A DNA stretch of 64,000 nt from Neostapfia colusana (GCA_030760725.1 JASWHV010000003.1:110454153-110518152); one strand, 5' to 3'; positions 48,672-59,505 are shown, counted from the stretch's first letter. Notes: a model not told the origin generated them from the sequence alone. Program-made: numbers and translations.

Positions 48672-49190
48672 CACTACAGGAATCCGGACAATAGACAAAG
48701 GCCGGAAACCGTCGTCAATAAGAACACTACCGTCGTCGATAATTTATTGATGACGGTAAAACTTTATAGACGACAGTTTTTGGCTGTCGTCAATTATTAG
48801 TCGTCAATAAATTTTTTGACGACGGTAACCGTCGTCAGTAATCTTATTGACGACAGCTAAATCTAGCTGTCGTCAATAAACTTATTGACGACAGCTAGGA
48901 TATGAACCGTCGTCAGTTACGATGGCTTACTGAAGACGGTTTCTGGTACCTGGCCATCGTCAATAACAATGGCTTATTGACGACAGCTAAATCAGGCTGT
49001 CATCAATAAGCTTATTGACGACGGCCAGGATTTCAACCGTCGTTAGTAATCATGGCTTATTGACGACGGTTTCCACTCGGTCGTCGTCAATAACAATTGC
49101 TTATTGACGACGGTTTCTGGTACCTGGCCGTCGTCAATACTAATGGCTTATTGACGACGGCCAAGTACCAGAAACCGTCGTCAATAAGCT
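48672..49190 (-). repeat. Subterminal repeats of CACTA element 2
   Basis: About 18 copies of TTATTGACGACGG or its complement in both orientations, some decayed. These are the presumed binding sites for the element's TNPA-like protein. The arms TACCAGAAACCGTCGTCAAT and their complement near 48930-49180 can pair into hairpins. Confidence 0.85.
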
Positions 49191-49794
49191 TTCCAATTTT
49201 TTTTGAAAAAAATAGAAAATCCTGCCCTGGCTTCGAGGCCAGCCCTGGCTCGATGGCCAGATCACAGGCAATCAAAATATACATCACAGGCAGGCATAAA
49301 AACACTATACGCACGCCACACTACCCTACACTACCCCGACCGCCGCCACCGGAGTCCAGGAAGTCATCGTGCGCTCGTCCAAACGCTGGTTGCTGAGGGG
49401 ATGGAGTTTCCTGAGCCCGCGTCGCCGATCCCTATGATGTACATGTATAGTTAGACAAATTAGAAGTTCACAAATGTGTATATGATTAAATAAACTCATT
49501 ACAAGTTAGAACTGAGCAAGTTAGCTAGATTTGGCAATGTTTGAGTAAATTTGCTCATATTTTACTAAGTTTGAGAAGTATGGACTAGTAGTGTGTGTGT
49601 TTGAGCTAGTTCAAATAGTTTTGGCTATGTTTGAGTAAGTTTGGTCATATTTGACTATAGTTGAGTAAGTTGTACCATATTTTACCCAGTTTGAGGATGT
49701 TTAACTAGTTTTCTCTAAGTTTAAGTAAGTTTGATCAAATTCAACTAAATTTGAGCAAGTTTAACTAGTTGCAACTATTATGAGAAATTTTGTA
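49191..49794 (-). other. CACTA 3' non-coding region with a degenerate repeat
   Basis: 49490-49790 is a run of variants of TTTGAGTAAGTTTG and CATATTTTAC about every 20-40 bp, with no coding. 49191-49490 shows nothing recognisable. Confidence 0.55.
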
Positions 49795-51954
49795 CCTGTG
49801 CTCCGGACGTCGGCCCCTGTGGTAGTTGTATCGGTGGCGGCGCCCACTGAGGAAAGACAACGGGCTGTCCTGTGGCCATAGCCTGCAAATATGAAGTAAA
49901 TTATTATACATGTCATTTATATATTAGAAACATTGAGTACAATGATCTGAACTTACCTGCATGGCAGCTTGCAGCTGTAGCATGTACGAGTGTTGATACT
50001 CGTCCCTAGCCCGGAGCTCGGCTGTCTGCCTCTCGTTCGCGAGCCTCAGCGCTTCCTGCGTCCTCTGGAGCTCCTCCTGGACACTCTGGAGCTCCAGATC
50101 ACGGCTGCCACGCCAGCTGGATCCACCCTGCGATGAAGAGGCCCTCGAGTAAGACCGCGCCTCCCTCGAGTCTACTACTCAATCGAAGATGGCCAACCTA
50201 CACAACAAAGTAAGAGTATTAAAGTTTCATGTCTCGAAGTTAATGAAAGTAAATGAAAAACAACAGAACTCACCGGCCGTGAGGTTTACCGCCACCGCTT
50301 GCATAGGCGGCTTCAGGTACAATCGGCGAGTTCTGCCAATCGTAATCGTCGCCTCGAAGCCTCCGCACCTCCTCCCCATACTTTTCCTGAAAATACAGAA
50401 AATTAAAGTCATCAGAAGTTTTAAAGAGAATATAATTAAGTCAACTAAAGAACTCACCAACGTCTCCGTCGCTGTCTGAGAAGACAGCTGATCAGGCTGC
50501 GAGGGGTCACTTCCCATGTTACCCCTCCTCCACACCTGGATAGCGGTCGGCTCCTGACCGATCTCGCGCTCCTATCGATACGTGTTAGCACAATGATAGC
50601 GATAGAAATTAACTAGAATATAATTCGTGTATCACTTACCATGCGTTTAGCAAGGCGTACGTAGCTGTCCCTGCAAAGACGGTGTTTCCCGTCCGTCTCT
50701 CGACTCTGTCGGCGGGTCATCGACACGCCTTGGAAGCCCTGGCTCGCCCAGCGAGCACACAGGGAACTGTAGGCGTCCGGACAGGACTCAAGCCACGGTA
50801 CGCTGACCTGCACACATTTGTTGTTGGATGAACACATTGATGAAAATTGGATAATGAAGCAAAGTAAAATAAAGAATTTACCTCTGCGTACTGTGCCTCC
50901 GTCAAGTACTTGTCCGCCACATCCCTAAACTGCCCCGGCTCACCCTCGTCCAGATGCAACTTATAGTACGCCTTCATAGCCTGAACGCGAGCCGTTGAAA
51001 TAGACTGCGTCAGGAGGTTCCTAACGTTGTTGTTGAAGACCAGGCGAGCGTGATCCAGCTGGGCCTCGTCCTCCAAACAGTAATATTTCTACAAGTAGAA
51101 ATATACAAGTTAATGTATTTAACATATAATAGGTTCGCATTTAACGAATAGACGATTTACTTACCATGAATTCATGCCACACATGCTCCTGGTGGTTGCC
51201 GTAGGTAATGTCCTAGGCCGTAGCGTAATCGTCCCAAGACGTAGCAGCCCGTCTGTTCACTAGACCGGGGTAGTGACAACGGATGAGCTGGCCCAGGACA
51301 GCGTTGACCTGGCGGTGGCGTCCTTGACCTGTGAACGAGTCATCGTCCCAAGACCTAATACACGATTCTCAATTAGTACATATATAAGTGTTAAAATATC
51401 TAAATTGATTTGTTATAGATTTACTTACCTATCGCCAACCGGACGAATAACGACCCGATCTTCTGGCCATGCAGGAACCGGAGGAGGAGCCTGTAACGCC
51501 GCTGTGGCGCCGGCTCCACATCTGGCTCTGTGGAAGGCTCTGAAGCAGGGTCTGAATCCTGCGGTGCCGGAACCTGAAGAGGATCCGAAGCAGGATCTGT
51601 AAAAGGCTCTGAAACCTGTGGTGTCTGAAGAGGACCCCTGGCCTCTGTCTCCTCAGACATAGAGTCGTCCTAAAAATTTGAAGATTGGTAATATAGATTT
51701 AAGAAAGTTATTTATATAACTTATGTAATTTAATATTCTTTCCCAACAGGCTTGGGATAAAGGCTTGGTTGTTGTTGTTGTTGATGTAATTTAATATTCT
51801 TTACCTGTCGTGACTGCTCTCGTGACCCCTGGCCTCTGTCGAGGCCCAACAGCTGAGACAGTCTACCATTGCTAGATTGACAACTCTGGAAAACGAAGTA
51901 TGCTCTCGGAGGCAGAAAGCCCCGCGTCCCCCGTCGTCTACTGCTCGACGACAT
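49795..51954 (-). pseudogene. CACTA TNPA-like (Transposase_24-type) gene
   Basis: This is the second gene of CACTA elements, thought to bind the subterminal repeats. The minus-strand start is MSSSSRRRGTRGFLPPRAYF (51954). A Pro/Ser/Glu-rich stretch and RVVIRPVG follow, then LIRCHYPGLVN, TSWDDYA and YGNHQEHVWHEFM (51170-51360). Next come QLDHARLVFNNNVRNLL, DKYLTEAQYAEV and RRQSRETDGKHRLCRDSYV. A heptad-rich C-terminus (RDLELQSVQEELQRTQEALR, 49950-50110) precedes QPVVFPQWAPPP. Exon-sized blocks are separated by AT-rich introns. Breaks are a TAG within TSWDDYATA.. (near 51215), a stop near 50185 and a frameshift near 51480. Confidence 0.78.
51742..51783 (+). mobile_element. 5'-truncated SINE tail with 19 bp target duplication
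   Basis: Forty-two bases ending GCTTGGTTGTTGTTGTTG resemble the 3' end of the grass Au-type SINE. They are flanked by perfect 19-bp repeats, ATGTAATTTAATATTCTTT, at 51723-51741 and 51784-51802. It interrupts an intron of the CACTA TNPA-like gene. Confidence 0.75.
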
Positions 51955-52152
51955 CCTGATGAAAGGAAATTTGATAATGAATTTAAAGGAAAATATAGAA
52001 GACGAAAGAAGAGATGAAGGAAACGATACTTGTACTCAATTTCAAAATTCATCAGTATCACGATCATGTACTCTACTTTGTAAACCGGACCATCGATCTT
52101 TTCTCATGGTTGTTCGCCGTTTTTGTTTTTTCACATTATGAGTCTGTACATC

Positions 52153-52587
52153 TTATGCATCTCCAACTAATTCATCGAGTCGTAGACCAGGCTCAATGAC
52201 AAAAGAATCCGGCAACTCTTCTTCTTGGTAAACAACATCTGCCTCATCAATGTAACCAGTATTATCCGGTGTATATAACCGCTCATGAGGATTCACCTTT
52301 TGTACAACCCACCATGCACTAAGTTTATCGCATGGATATTGTAGATAGTACACTTGTTCGACTTGGTGTGCAAGGACAAAGGTGTCATAGCCTCGTAGTC
52401 GGTCCTTGTGTTTGACTTCTACCATGCCAAATTGGTTTTGTCGAGTTCCATTGTTATTATCAAACCAATCGCAGTCAAAGAAGACTACTTTAAGGTCTTT
52501 ACTCCCGATAAAACTAAATTCTAGGATTTTGTTTATGATCCCATAGAAATTAGTTTCACGTCCTTCGGCATCGGTAGCCCTCGTCAC
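52153..52587 (-). pseudogene. CACTA transposase C-terminal domain (DUF4216-like)
   Basis: A 144-residue open block with YGIINKILEFSF, VVFFDCDWFD, FGMVEVKH, FVLAHQVEQVYYL and WWVVQKV. This is the domain that follows DUF4218 in many plant TNP2 proteins. It is the last part of the broken transposase gene; 52600-53020 carries linking exon-like fragments and introns. Confidence 0.78.
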
Positions 52588-53022
52588 AACTCCGGTGTTT
52601 GATGTTGCCCTTAGAGGATGTTGAGCTTCAAATTGAGTTGAACGGAATCGGAACCCATTGACATCATATCGACCAAAGAGTTTAACTTTAATGGATCCGT
52701 TGGACAGTTATCGCAAATCTTCATGAACACCGGCTTGTGTCTTGCACTGTCCAACATATGAAGTAAGAAGACTATTTTATGCTATGAACATAATTACTAA
52801 GAGGAACAAGACAAGAAAAACGTTACATGATTTCGAAACTAGGTTTGGAAGTTAGGTCCTCCATTTACTCTATAGTGTCGCATTGTTTGTATTTGCTTGC
52901 TAGTAGGTTGCTGCTTAGACTTCCAATTTTGTCGATCGAACTCACTAAATAAGGACAAAACAGAATTATTAGTGTAGATGTATAACACACCACGCAAATT
53001 AGTATAGATGTTGAACAACCAC

Positions 53023-54640
53023 TTACTGAAAAAAATTGTCCATCCCATCTATGTTAGCGTACATGTATAACAAAGCAGCTGTCTTTTCATCTGCTGAAGC
53101 ATCATAGCTCGTGCCACTACCAACAGTGGTGCCTCTCGTTTGAAAAAGTGAGACTTCGCTACAAGAGGTTGCTTCATACATATTGTACCGTAACACCGAT
53201 GCATTAGCATTGTGTTCTTCTGCAAAGTAGACACTTGAAAAGTATCCTATCTCCTGAAGTGTAAATGCTTCGACGATGCATCCTTCAACCCTTGCCCTAT
53301 TATGAACCATCGGTTTTAGACATCTGAGTGCTCTTTGAATGTGTTACATCCACCTATATTGAACAACGCCACCTACTTTAGCTTCATATGGAAGATGGAT
53401 TAGAAGGTGTTGCATTGGACTGAAGAACCCTGGAGGAAATACTTTTTCCATCTTACATAAAAGCACGGGTATCTCTCTTTCCAACTTCTCCATCATCTCC
53501 CTTTTGATTTCTTTAGCACAAAGCTGTCTATAAAAATAGCTAAGCTCGGCTAACACCTTCCACACCTCATCATCAAGATAGCCTCGAAACATAACCGGCA
53601 GAAGTCTTTCCATGATTATGTGATAATCATGGCTCTTCAAACCAGTAAGATTTTCAGTCTTAACATTAACGGCTCTTCTCAGGCTAGCAGCATAACCGTC
53701 TGGGAACTTCAACTGTTTCAACCACTTGAAGACTTCTTTCTTTTCTTTTGGTCGAAGGCAGAAAGAAGCTCGTGGTTTGCCACCAGCTTCGGAGAGCTCA
53801 AGACTTGGTCGGTTACAAACCTCTACCAAATCCTTCCGAGCTTTTATATTGTCTTTTGTTTTGCCCGTCATATCCAAGCACGTGCTTATGATGCATTCAC
53901 CCATGTTACGTTCCTGGTGCATGACATCAATGTTATGCATTAGAATTAAAGACTTCATATATGGTAACTCCCATAGTGCACATATATGAGTCCAATTGTG
54001 ATCCTCTCCGTAACCAACAAAATATCCAGGACGACCTTCATCTGGCACTAGATTGTTGAGCTGTTTAACAATTTCCGACCCGTTCAGACGTTGTGGTGGT
54101 CCCTTTTTTACAATGGTACCCTTCCTGAAGGCATTTCTCTGTTGCCTAAACACGTGATTTGGCGGTAACCAACGTCTATGACAATCAAAGTAGCATATCT
54201 TGCCACCATGACTTAGACGAAAACAATCCGTGTCCGAAGCACATATTGGACGTGTCAATCGACCATGAGTGCTCCAGCCAGAAAACATGCCGTAAGCTGA
54301 AAAATCATGAACAGACCACAAGTACGCAGCTCGAAGGTTGAATTTCTGTTTTCTATAACAGTCGTACGCTTCGACTCCTGTCCATAACATTTTGAACTCT
54401 TCAATCAATGGCTGCATCATCACGTTCAGTCGTGAACCAGGATGATCCGGTCAAGGTACAATAAGGCATAGGAACATAAACTCATACTTCATACAAAGCG
54501 ATGGTGGTAAGTTGAACGGAATAGCGAACACGGGCCAACAAGAGTATGGTGTGGCGTTTGTACTAAACGGTGAGAAGCCATCTGTCGCCAACCCAAAGCG
54601 AATATTTCTCGCGTCATTGCCGAAATCTGGATCGAAGCGG
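53023..54640 (-). pseudogene. tnp2: CACTA TNP2-type transposase, C-terminal two thirds
   Basis: This transposase cuts and rejoins the element ends. Readable on the minus strand are FDPDFGNDARNIRFGL, ATDGFSPFS, CMKYEFMFLCLIVP, DHPGSRLN, MQPLIEEFKMLW, LRAAYLWSVHDFSAYGMFSGW, NWTHICALWELPYM and HNIDVMHQERN (TNP2 core). FPDGYAASLRRAV, KSHDYHIIMERLLPV, HLLIHLPYEA and NRARVEGCIVEAF (DUF4218-like) follow. There are two in-frame stops: a TGA in place of the Gly before PDHPG (near 54453), and a TAA after QYRWM (near 53344). The N-terminal third is missing beyond 54640. Confidence 0.88.
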
Positions 54641-55068
54641 TCAAGCGATGGTCACGCGAGCATCTTCTCCCAAGCGACGTCTCTCCAGCTCTATCCTCAG
54701 GTCTGCCGTTGAGAGCCTGGTAGAATGGGAGTCTGCCGTCCGCCTGTCAACCGTTGGTGTGCGCGACAGCGACACGTCTGGTTGACCGGGTTGTCCTCTC
54801 CGTCGCAGCGAAGGGTTGAAGGCAGCAGCGGCGAGGTGGTCGATGTCGCAGATCCACTGCTGGGTGGCCCCTTGGGGAGCGTCCGCAGTGGGCGGGTCGC
54901 GCAGGAGCGCTCGTGCGGCAGCTAGTGAACTTGCTTGAGTGGCACGCTGCGCCGCAGCAGATCTTGAAGTTGTTGTTCGCTGGAAATGATGGTACGAAGA
55001 GCCAGCCGTTGAAGGAAGGAAGATTGGACATCTTCGTTGGCGTAGACCCGTCTCGAGAGAGAAAAGCC
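54641..55068 (-). pseudogene. gag: Gypsy gag N-terminal fragment
   Basis: Overlapping minus-strand frames carry text such as AAQRATQASSLAAARALL and LERRRLGEDARVTI, typical of the start of Tat-like gag. The frame runs straight into CACTA sequence at about 54640. No full domain is present. Confidence 0.5.
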
Positions 55069-55085
55069 CCTTTCCTGGCATGCCA
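55069..55085 (-). promoter_or_regulatory. Primer-binding site of the truncated gypsy
   Basis: Minus-strand TGGCATGCCAGGAAAGG lies two bases after the LTR end. Tat-type elements usually read TGGCGCGCCAGG here; the C-to-T change at CpG is a plausible decay product. Confidence 0.6.
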
Positions 55086-55373
55086 AATGTCAAAGTGTTG
55101 CGGTCGACACTTCCCCCGGGCCTGCTTCAGGGGCAGCCCACGGAGGTTCTTTTTCGGAGGGGCTAGTCTTCTCGAGAGGGTCACGTTGGTTGTGATAGGA
55201 TTGACACAACGATTTTTACATGGTTTAGGCCACCGGAGCGTAAAACCCTACGTCCACGGGAGCTGTATTGCTCGGGGCTTAGAACCGGAGTTCTAAGCTT
55301 GAAGGTCTGGACGAACTGAGTGTATAACCGGGGTCAAAATGAGCCGAACCCTTTGCAACATTTCCTACCCGAG

Positions 55374-55382
55374 CCTTTTATA
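55374..55382 (-). promoter_or_regulatory. TATA box of the truncated gypsy LTR
   Basis: Minus-strand TATAAAAGG lies downstream of the G-box array, with the conserved CCGTGGACGTAGGG block about 115 bp further on. The LTR at 59708 has the same TATAAAAGG and block order. Confidence 0.65.
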
Positions 55383-55773
55383 CTTCAAGGCTCGGGAGGC
55401 TTACAAGGTGGGCCCCGGGGCCCGACAGGTAGCCCCGGGGTGATTTCCTGCCATCTACCATGTCTTGCAGTGAATGCTGGTAGCTGTCTTCCGGCGATGG
55501 CTTCTTGGTCGTCGTCCTGCCTGTGCCGCAAGCTAGGCGTAGTGGTTGATGATGGCAGGGACGGAAGGTCATGTCTTGTCGCTGTATTTATTGGCCAACA
55601 GCTTCTGACATGGTGCGGCTGTCTTGACTGTGACTGGTCACAGTGCCTCCCGACAGGCGTGCGCCGCGCCTCCGTGTCTTGGGAAGGTGCGGGTCTTGAA
55701 TGTCTTGATCGGACAGGGCACGCCGTGCCTTTACTCCTGCTGCCTACCGAGCCGGGGTGGGCAGCGCGGCACT

Positions 55774-56433
55774 GCTGGCCACGTGGCAAGCCCGAGGCTC
55801 ACCTCTGAGGAGAGGGGAGGCCCGGCCACACGTGGCGCCTTCAGAGCTCACCCCTGTGGAGGCGGTGAGGTCCGGCTCTTCTGGCCACGTGGCAGGCCCG
55901 GAGCTCTCCTCTGAGGATAGCAGAGCCCTGGCCCTGCTGGACACGTGGTGCCTTCGGAGCTCACCCCCGTGGAGGGGGCGAGGTCCGGCCCTTCTGGCCA
56001 CGTGGTAGGCCCGGAGCTCTCCTCTGAGGATGGGGGAGCCCCGGTTATGCTGGACACGTGGTGCCTTCGGAGCTCACCCCCGCGGAGGGGGCAAGGTCCG
56101 CCCTTCTAGCCACATGGCAGGCCCGGAGCTCTACTCTGAGTAGAGGGGAGCCCTGGCCCAGCTGGACATGTGGCGCCTTCGGAGCTCACCCCCGCGGAGG
56201 GGGCGAGGTCCGGCCCTTCCGGCCACGTGGCAGGCCCGGAGCTCTCCTCTGAGGAGGGGGAGCCCTGGCCCTGCTGGACACATGGCGCCTTCGGAGCTCA
56301 CCCCCGCGGAGGGAGCGAGGTCCGGCTCTTCTGGCCACGTGGCAGGCCCGGAGCTCTCCTCTGAGGAGGGGGGAGCCCCGGCCCTGCTGGACACGTGGCA
56401 CCTTCGGAGCTCACCCCTGCGGAGGGGGCGAGG
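55774..56433 (-). repeat. 112-113 bp tandem array with CACGTGG motifs
   Basis: Units start at 55774, 55881, 55994, 56106, 56219 and 56331 (spacing 107, 113, 112, 113, 112). Each consists of two diverged halves of about 56 bp, each beginning with (G)GMCACGTGG. Of 12 halves, nine keep CACGTGG. The other three read CACATG or CATGTG, changes expected from CpG decay. Confidence 0.85.
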
Positions 56434-56488
56434 TCCTTAAGTGGTTTTCTCCAGTGCGCTGGGATACCCGGTATTGAGGGTACCGACA

Positions 56489-57460
56489 GCTTTTACTGGC
56501 CGACAGCTCTCTAAGATGTCGTCGACCTGGTCAAGAGATGCAAGGCGTGTCGGTTCCATGCTAAGCAGATCCACACACTAGCGCAGACGCTGCAGATGAC
56601 CCCGCCCTCATGGACCTTCGCTGTGTTGGGGTTCGACATCCTTGGACCAATCCCTAGATCTGACGGAGGGTACGGGTACCTCTATGTCGCTGTAGACAAG
56701 TTCACCAAGTGGCCGGAAGCTACCCCTGTAGTAACTATCAACAAGCAGTCTGCAGTCAAGTTCATCAAGTCAATCATCTGCCAGTTTGGGGTCCCGAACA
56801 GAATCACCACCGACAACGGGACCCAGTTCACCAGTGTAGTATTCCAAGACTGCTGTGAAGACCTCGGCATCCAAGTTTGATATGCTTCTGTTGCTCACCC
56901 AGAGAGTAACGATCAAGCCGAAAGAGCAACTGCCGAGATCCTCAAGGGACTCGATGCTCACCTACAACATCTTGAAGAAGCACGGTGCCAATTGGGTTGA
57001 AGGGCTTCCGTGTACTCTGTGGGCTAGCCGGACATCCCTCAATTGCTCGACAGGGGAAACACCCTTCTTCCTGATGTATAGGGCTGAGGTCGTCCTCCCC
57101 CTGGAAATCACCATGGGCTCATCCCGTGTCCGAGCGTACGACGAAGCCATGTAGGACCAGCTTCAACGTGAAGATATCGACCTTGTCGATGAGCGAAGGT
57201 AGCAAGCAGATGTCCAAAATGCGCGATACAGGCATGTGCTCCGGCGTTATCAGCAGCGGTTCGTGCGGAGTAGACAGCTCGAGGTGGGTGACCTGTGGCT
57301 GTGGCGAATACTTTCTCGATAGGGGGGACAAACTCTCCCCCAGCTGGGAGGGCCCCTTCCGAGTGACACAAGTATGCCACCCCGGGTGCGTGCGCCCAGC
57401 CACAGAGGATGGGGTACCTCTACCCAATCCTTGGAACATAGAACACCTCTGTAAGTTCTA
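56489..57460 (+). pseudogene. int: Tat-like gypsy integrase, broken
   Basis: It begins in the middle of the zinc-binding region (FYWPTAL, then a stop near 56510, then RCKACRF). The catalytic core has FAVLGFDILGPIPRS, YVAVDKFTKWPEATPVV, KSIICQFGVPNRITTDNG and TQFTS. After a TGA at about 56878 the text continues with YASVAHPES and QAERATAEIL. The catalytic Glu is kept, but the usual NGQ reads NDQ. Frame changes follow near 56955 and 57150. A C-terminal part with LSPSWEGPFRVTQV and NPWNIEHLCKFYP ends near 57460. Confidence 0.82.
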
Positions 57461-58240
57461 TCCTTGGTGCAGCGGTAAGGTTTTATTTTCTCTGAAAGGG
57501 TGTCATAGTGTCTAGCAACAGCGCTTAGATCAGCTAAGTCCCGGAGGAGTCCTGCCACTCTTGACATCTAGGACGGGTCACTGCCTTCTAGTAACGGCCT
57601 GTTTCCTCCTATGAGAAAGAGCCTGAAGTGAGAAAGTTATGCCTTGTCCTGTGCATTCTCCCTTTACAGTTTGTGCTTTCTCAAGCATATCAACTGTAAA
57701 TGGGAAAGAAACATGCCCTTGGCCCTAAGGTCAGCCCTGGGGCTGCCACGTGCGCTTGAGCTCCGGAGGTGATGCATGCCCTGGGCTACGGTCCGAGCCT
57801 CCCCGCTGAGGTGAGGTCCGGAACCACTGGCTCCGAGCCACCTCCCCGCTAAGGAAAGCTCCGGGACTCACACGTGTCCTGGGCTCCGATCCAAAGCCTC
57901 CCCGCAGGAGCGAGGTCTAGAGCTAACATGGGTCACCGGGCTCCATAGTCCTCACCCTGCTAAGAAGAAGCTCCGGAGCTGCCATACGTCTCCCTAAGAA
58001 AAGCTGAAGACAAGGGCCGAACTTCCTTCAAGTCCTTGCGCAGCCAAGGACGCGGAAGGCGTGGTAGCCACTCTGTCGGAGCACCCTGGGTCCCTACACT
58101 GACTAAGGACCTGGGAGAACAAGCTCAAGACATCGGCGAAAAACTACCCGCGTCGGCTAAGTCATTCCGGACCCTTGCGCTGCTAAGGGTATGAGGTCTA
58201 CATAGACAATAAAGAACGATGAAAGACTTGAAACAAAGAA
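57461..58240 (+). other. 3' non-coding region with LTR-like G-box repeats
   Basis: 57715-57990 carries the same kind of unit as the LTR at 59800-60130 (CTGCCACGTG, GAGCTCCGG, CCTCCCCGCTGAGG) although it lies inside the element. The rest is GC-rich and non-coding. Confidence 0.55.
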
Positions 58241-58903
58241 GATTTTATTAAAGACAGAGTTCTGGCATACAAAAGGGGATACAAGACAACTAAGGCACTC
58301 AGCAGCTACAAGTCGAGCAATCTCCTACTCCGTGGCTTACATGGTTGTCCCCAAAGACGATCTCTGCACAGAGAGACGGTCACCTGCTATAAGACCGAGG
58401 ATGGCAGCGACTCATGCTTGACCAAGGCAACGGTGACCTCCAGTGTCGTGTGGGCCAAACACCATCTATGGCAGATTTTGTTGTCCAAAACAGTACCTGG
58501 AGGAAGGCTTGATCACTCTAGACTTAACCTTCCTCCGGTGCTGGTAGGTTGCACTCCTTCGACAAGGCGCCTAGAGGACATATCCCACATGACACTGGCG
58601 TAGGGACTCACTGCGAATCGAGGACCCTATCCTCAACGGCCTCCCATACCATCAGCATGCCATCAGTATGGCTTGTGCTTCTATCCGGGACTGTCAAGGG
58701 GAGGGATGCCTCAGAGGGCCGCACCGAAGGCCGCACACACACACACAAACATCTCACAAAAGTGGACGAAGACGGCTACATCATGTGTGAGAGCATCTGG
58801 TGGGTGAGAGTGCTGAGGAGCGAGGCTTTCAGCGTGCAAGAGAAGAATAAAGGCCACATGGTGAGGGAGGATGCCATCCAGCATTGGAAGGCCTCCTTTT
58901 ATA
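58241..58903 (-). other. Possible antisense transcription unit
   Basis: A minus-strand TATAAAAGG (58895-58903) and, about 650 bp downstream, a minus-strand AATAAAATC (near 58245) suggest a short antisense RNA. The Grande-like element (38505-41093) also has an antisense gene between pol and LTR. I see no convincing protein in this one. It also contains a short AC repeat at 58736-58748. Confidence 0.4.
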
Positions 58904-58984
58904 CACATCCGTGACCTTTGGAGGGAAACAGGAGCGATGATTGGGCTTACACCTCTGCACACCATGGGTTATTCGCTCCCGCCA

Positions 58985-59505
58985 ACATCAGGTTGGACCC
59001 AGGTCCACCAATCAGACACTGCGGGTTGGGCGGATAACCACCCGGGAACGTCCAGCGGTTCCCGAGGAAAGTGGTGCAACCAACCCGTTGGTTGCCACAG
59101 AAAGTGCCCCGAGGCAACCCCTCGGGCACGGGGCATCGATACTCACCTTCCTCTTCGATTGGTAGGACCCAGGTCCACCTGTCAGACATTGGGGGCCACG
59201 CGAGTAACTTCTCAGGAACGTCCGACGGTTCCTGAGAAGAGCGGTGCGGTGGAGCTGTGGTGATGAACCCATTGGTTGCCTCAGTAAGTGCCCCAAGGCA
59301 ACCCCTCGAGCACATCGCCTTGGCACTCCCCCCCCATGACGGGTAGGGCCCAGTCCCACCGGTCAGACACCGGGGTCCAAGCGAGTAACATCTTGGGAAC
59401 GTCCGACAGTTCTCGAGGAGAGCGGCGCGGTAGGCCTGCAACCAATGGGTTGTCGCAGTAAATACCCCGAGGCAAACCCTCGAGTGCATCGTCGTAGCCC
59501 ATCAA
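58985..59505 (+). repeat. About 175 bp tandem triplication
   Basis: Copies begin near 58985, 59155 and 59337; the CCCAGGTCCACC landmark sits at 58998 and 59168, with a variant at about 59350. All share GTCAGACA, GAACGTCC, CGGTTCC-like and CCCCGAGGCAA blocks. Long minus-strand frames here follow the repeat and are not genes. Confidence 0.75.

Larger units (their letters stand above)
48672..54640 (-). mobile_element. CACTA (En/Spm) element 2, 3' part
   Basis: The terminus CACTACAGGAATCCGG is at 48672, with possible 3-bp target GAA before it. Genes run on the minus strand: TNP2-type transposase (54640-52153), then a TNPA-like gene (51954-49795), then the subterminal repeat zone. The 5' end is missing: the transposase is cut near 54640 and fused to gypsy sequence. 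Confidence 0.88.
54641..56488 (-). mobile_element. Truncated minus-strand Tat-like gypsy (LTR, PBS, gag start)
   Basis: A complete LTR (56488-55088), then leftwards a PBS-like TTTGGCATGCCAGG and 430 bp of leader and gag start. It ends near 54640 in the CACTA transposase. Its right edge abuts a plus-strand gypsy integrase, so it probably inserted there. The left part was lost in a rearrangement. Confidence 0.75.
55088..56488 (-). repeat. LTR of the truncated gypsy, with G-box array
   Basis: The LTR is 1,401 bp, from TGTCGGTACCCTCAATACCG (minus strand, 56488) to CACTTTGACA (55088). Its R/U5 part matches the LTR at 59708-60808, sharing CCGTGGACGTAGGGT and a TTACGCTC block. The U3 half is a tandem array (55774-56433). 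Confidence 0.82.

Noticed and set aside
55320..56440. Long frames on both strands, up to 162 residues
   Set aside because: They follow the LTR and its 112 bp tandem array, whose unit length lets frames stay open by chance.
58947..59489. 180-residue minus-strand frame
   Set aside because: It is the 175 bp triplication read through; no known domain.
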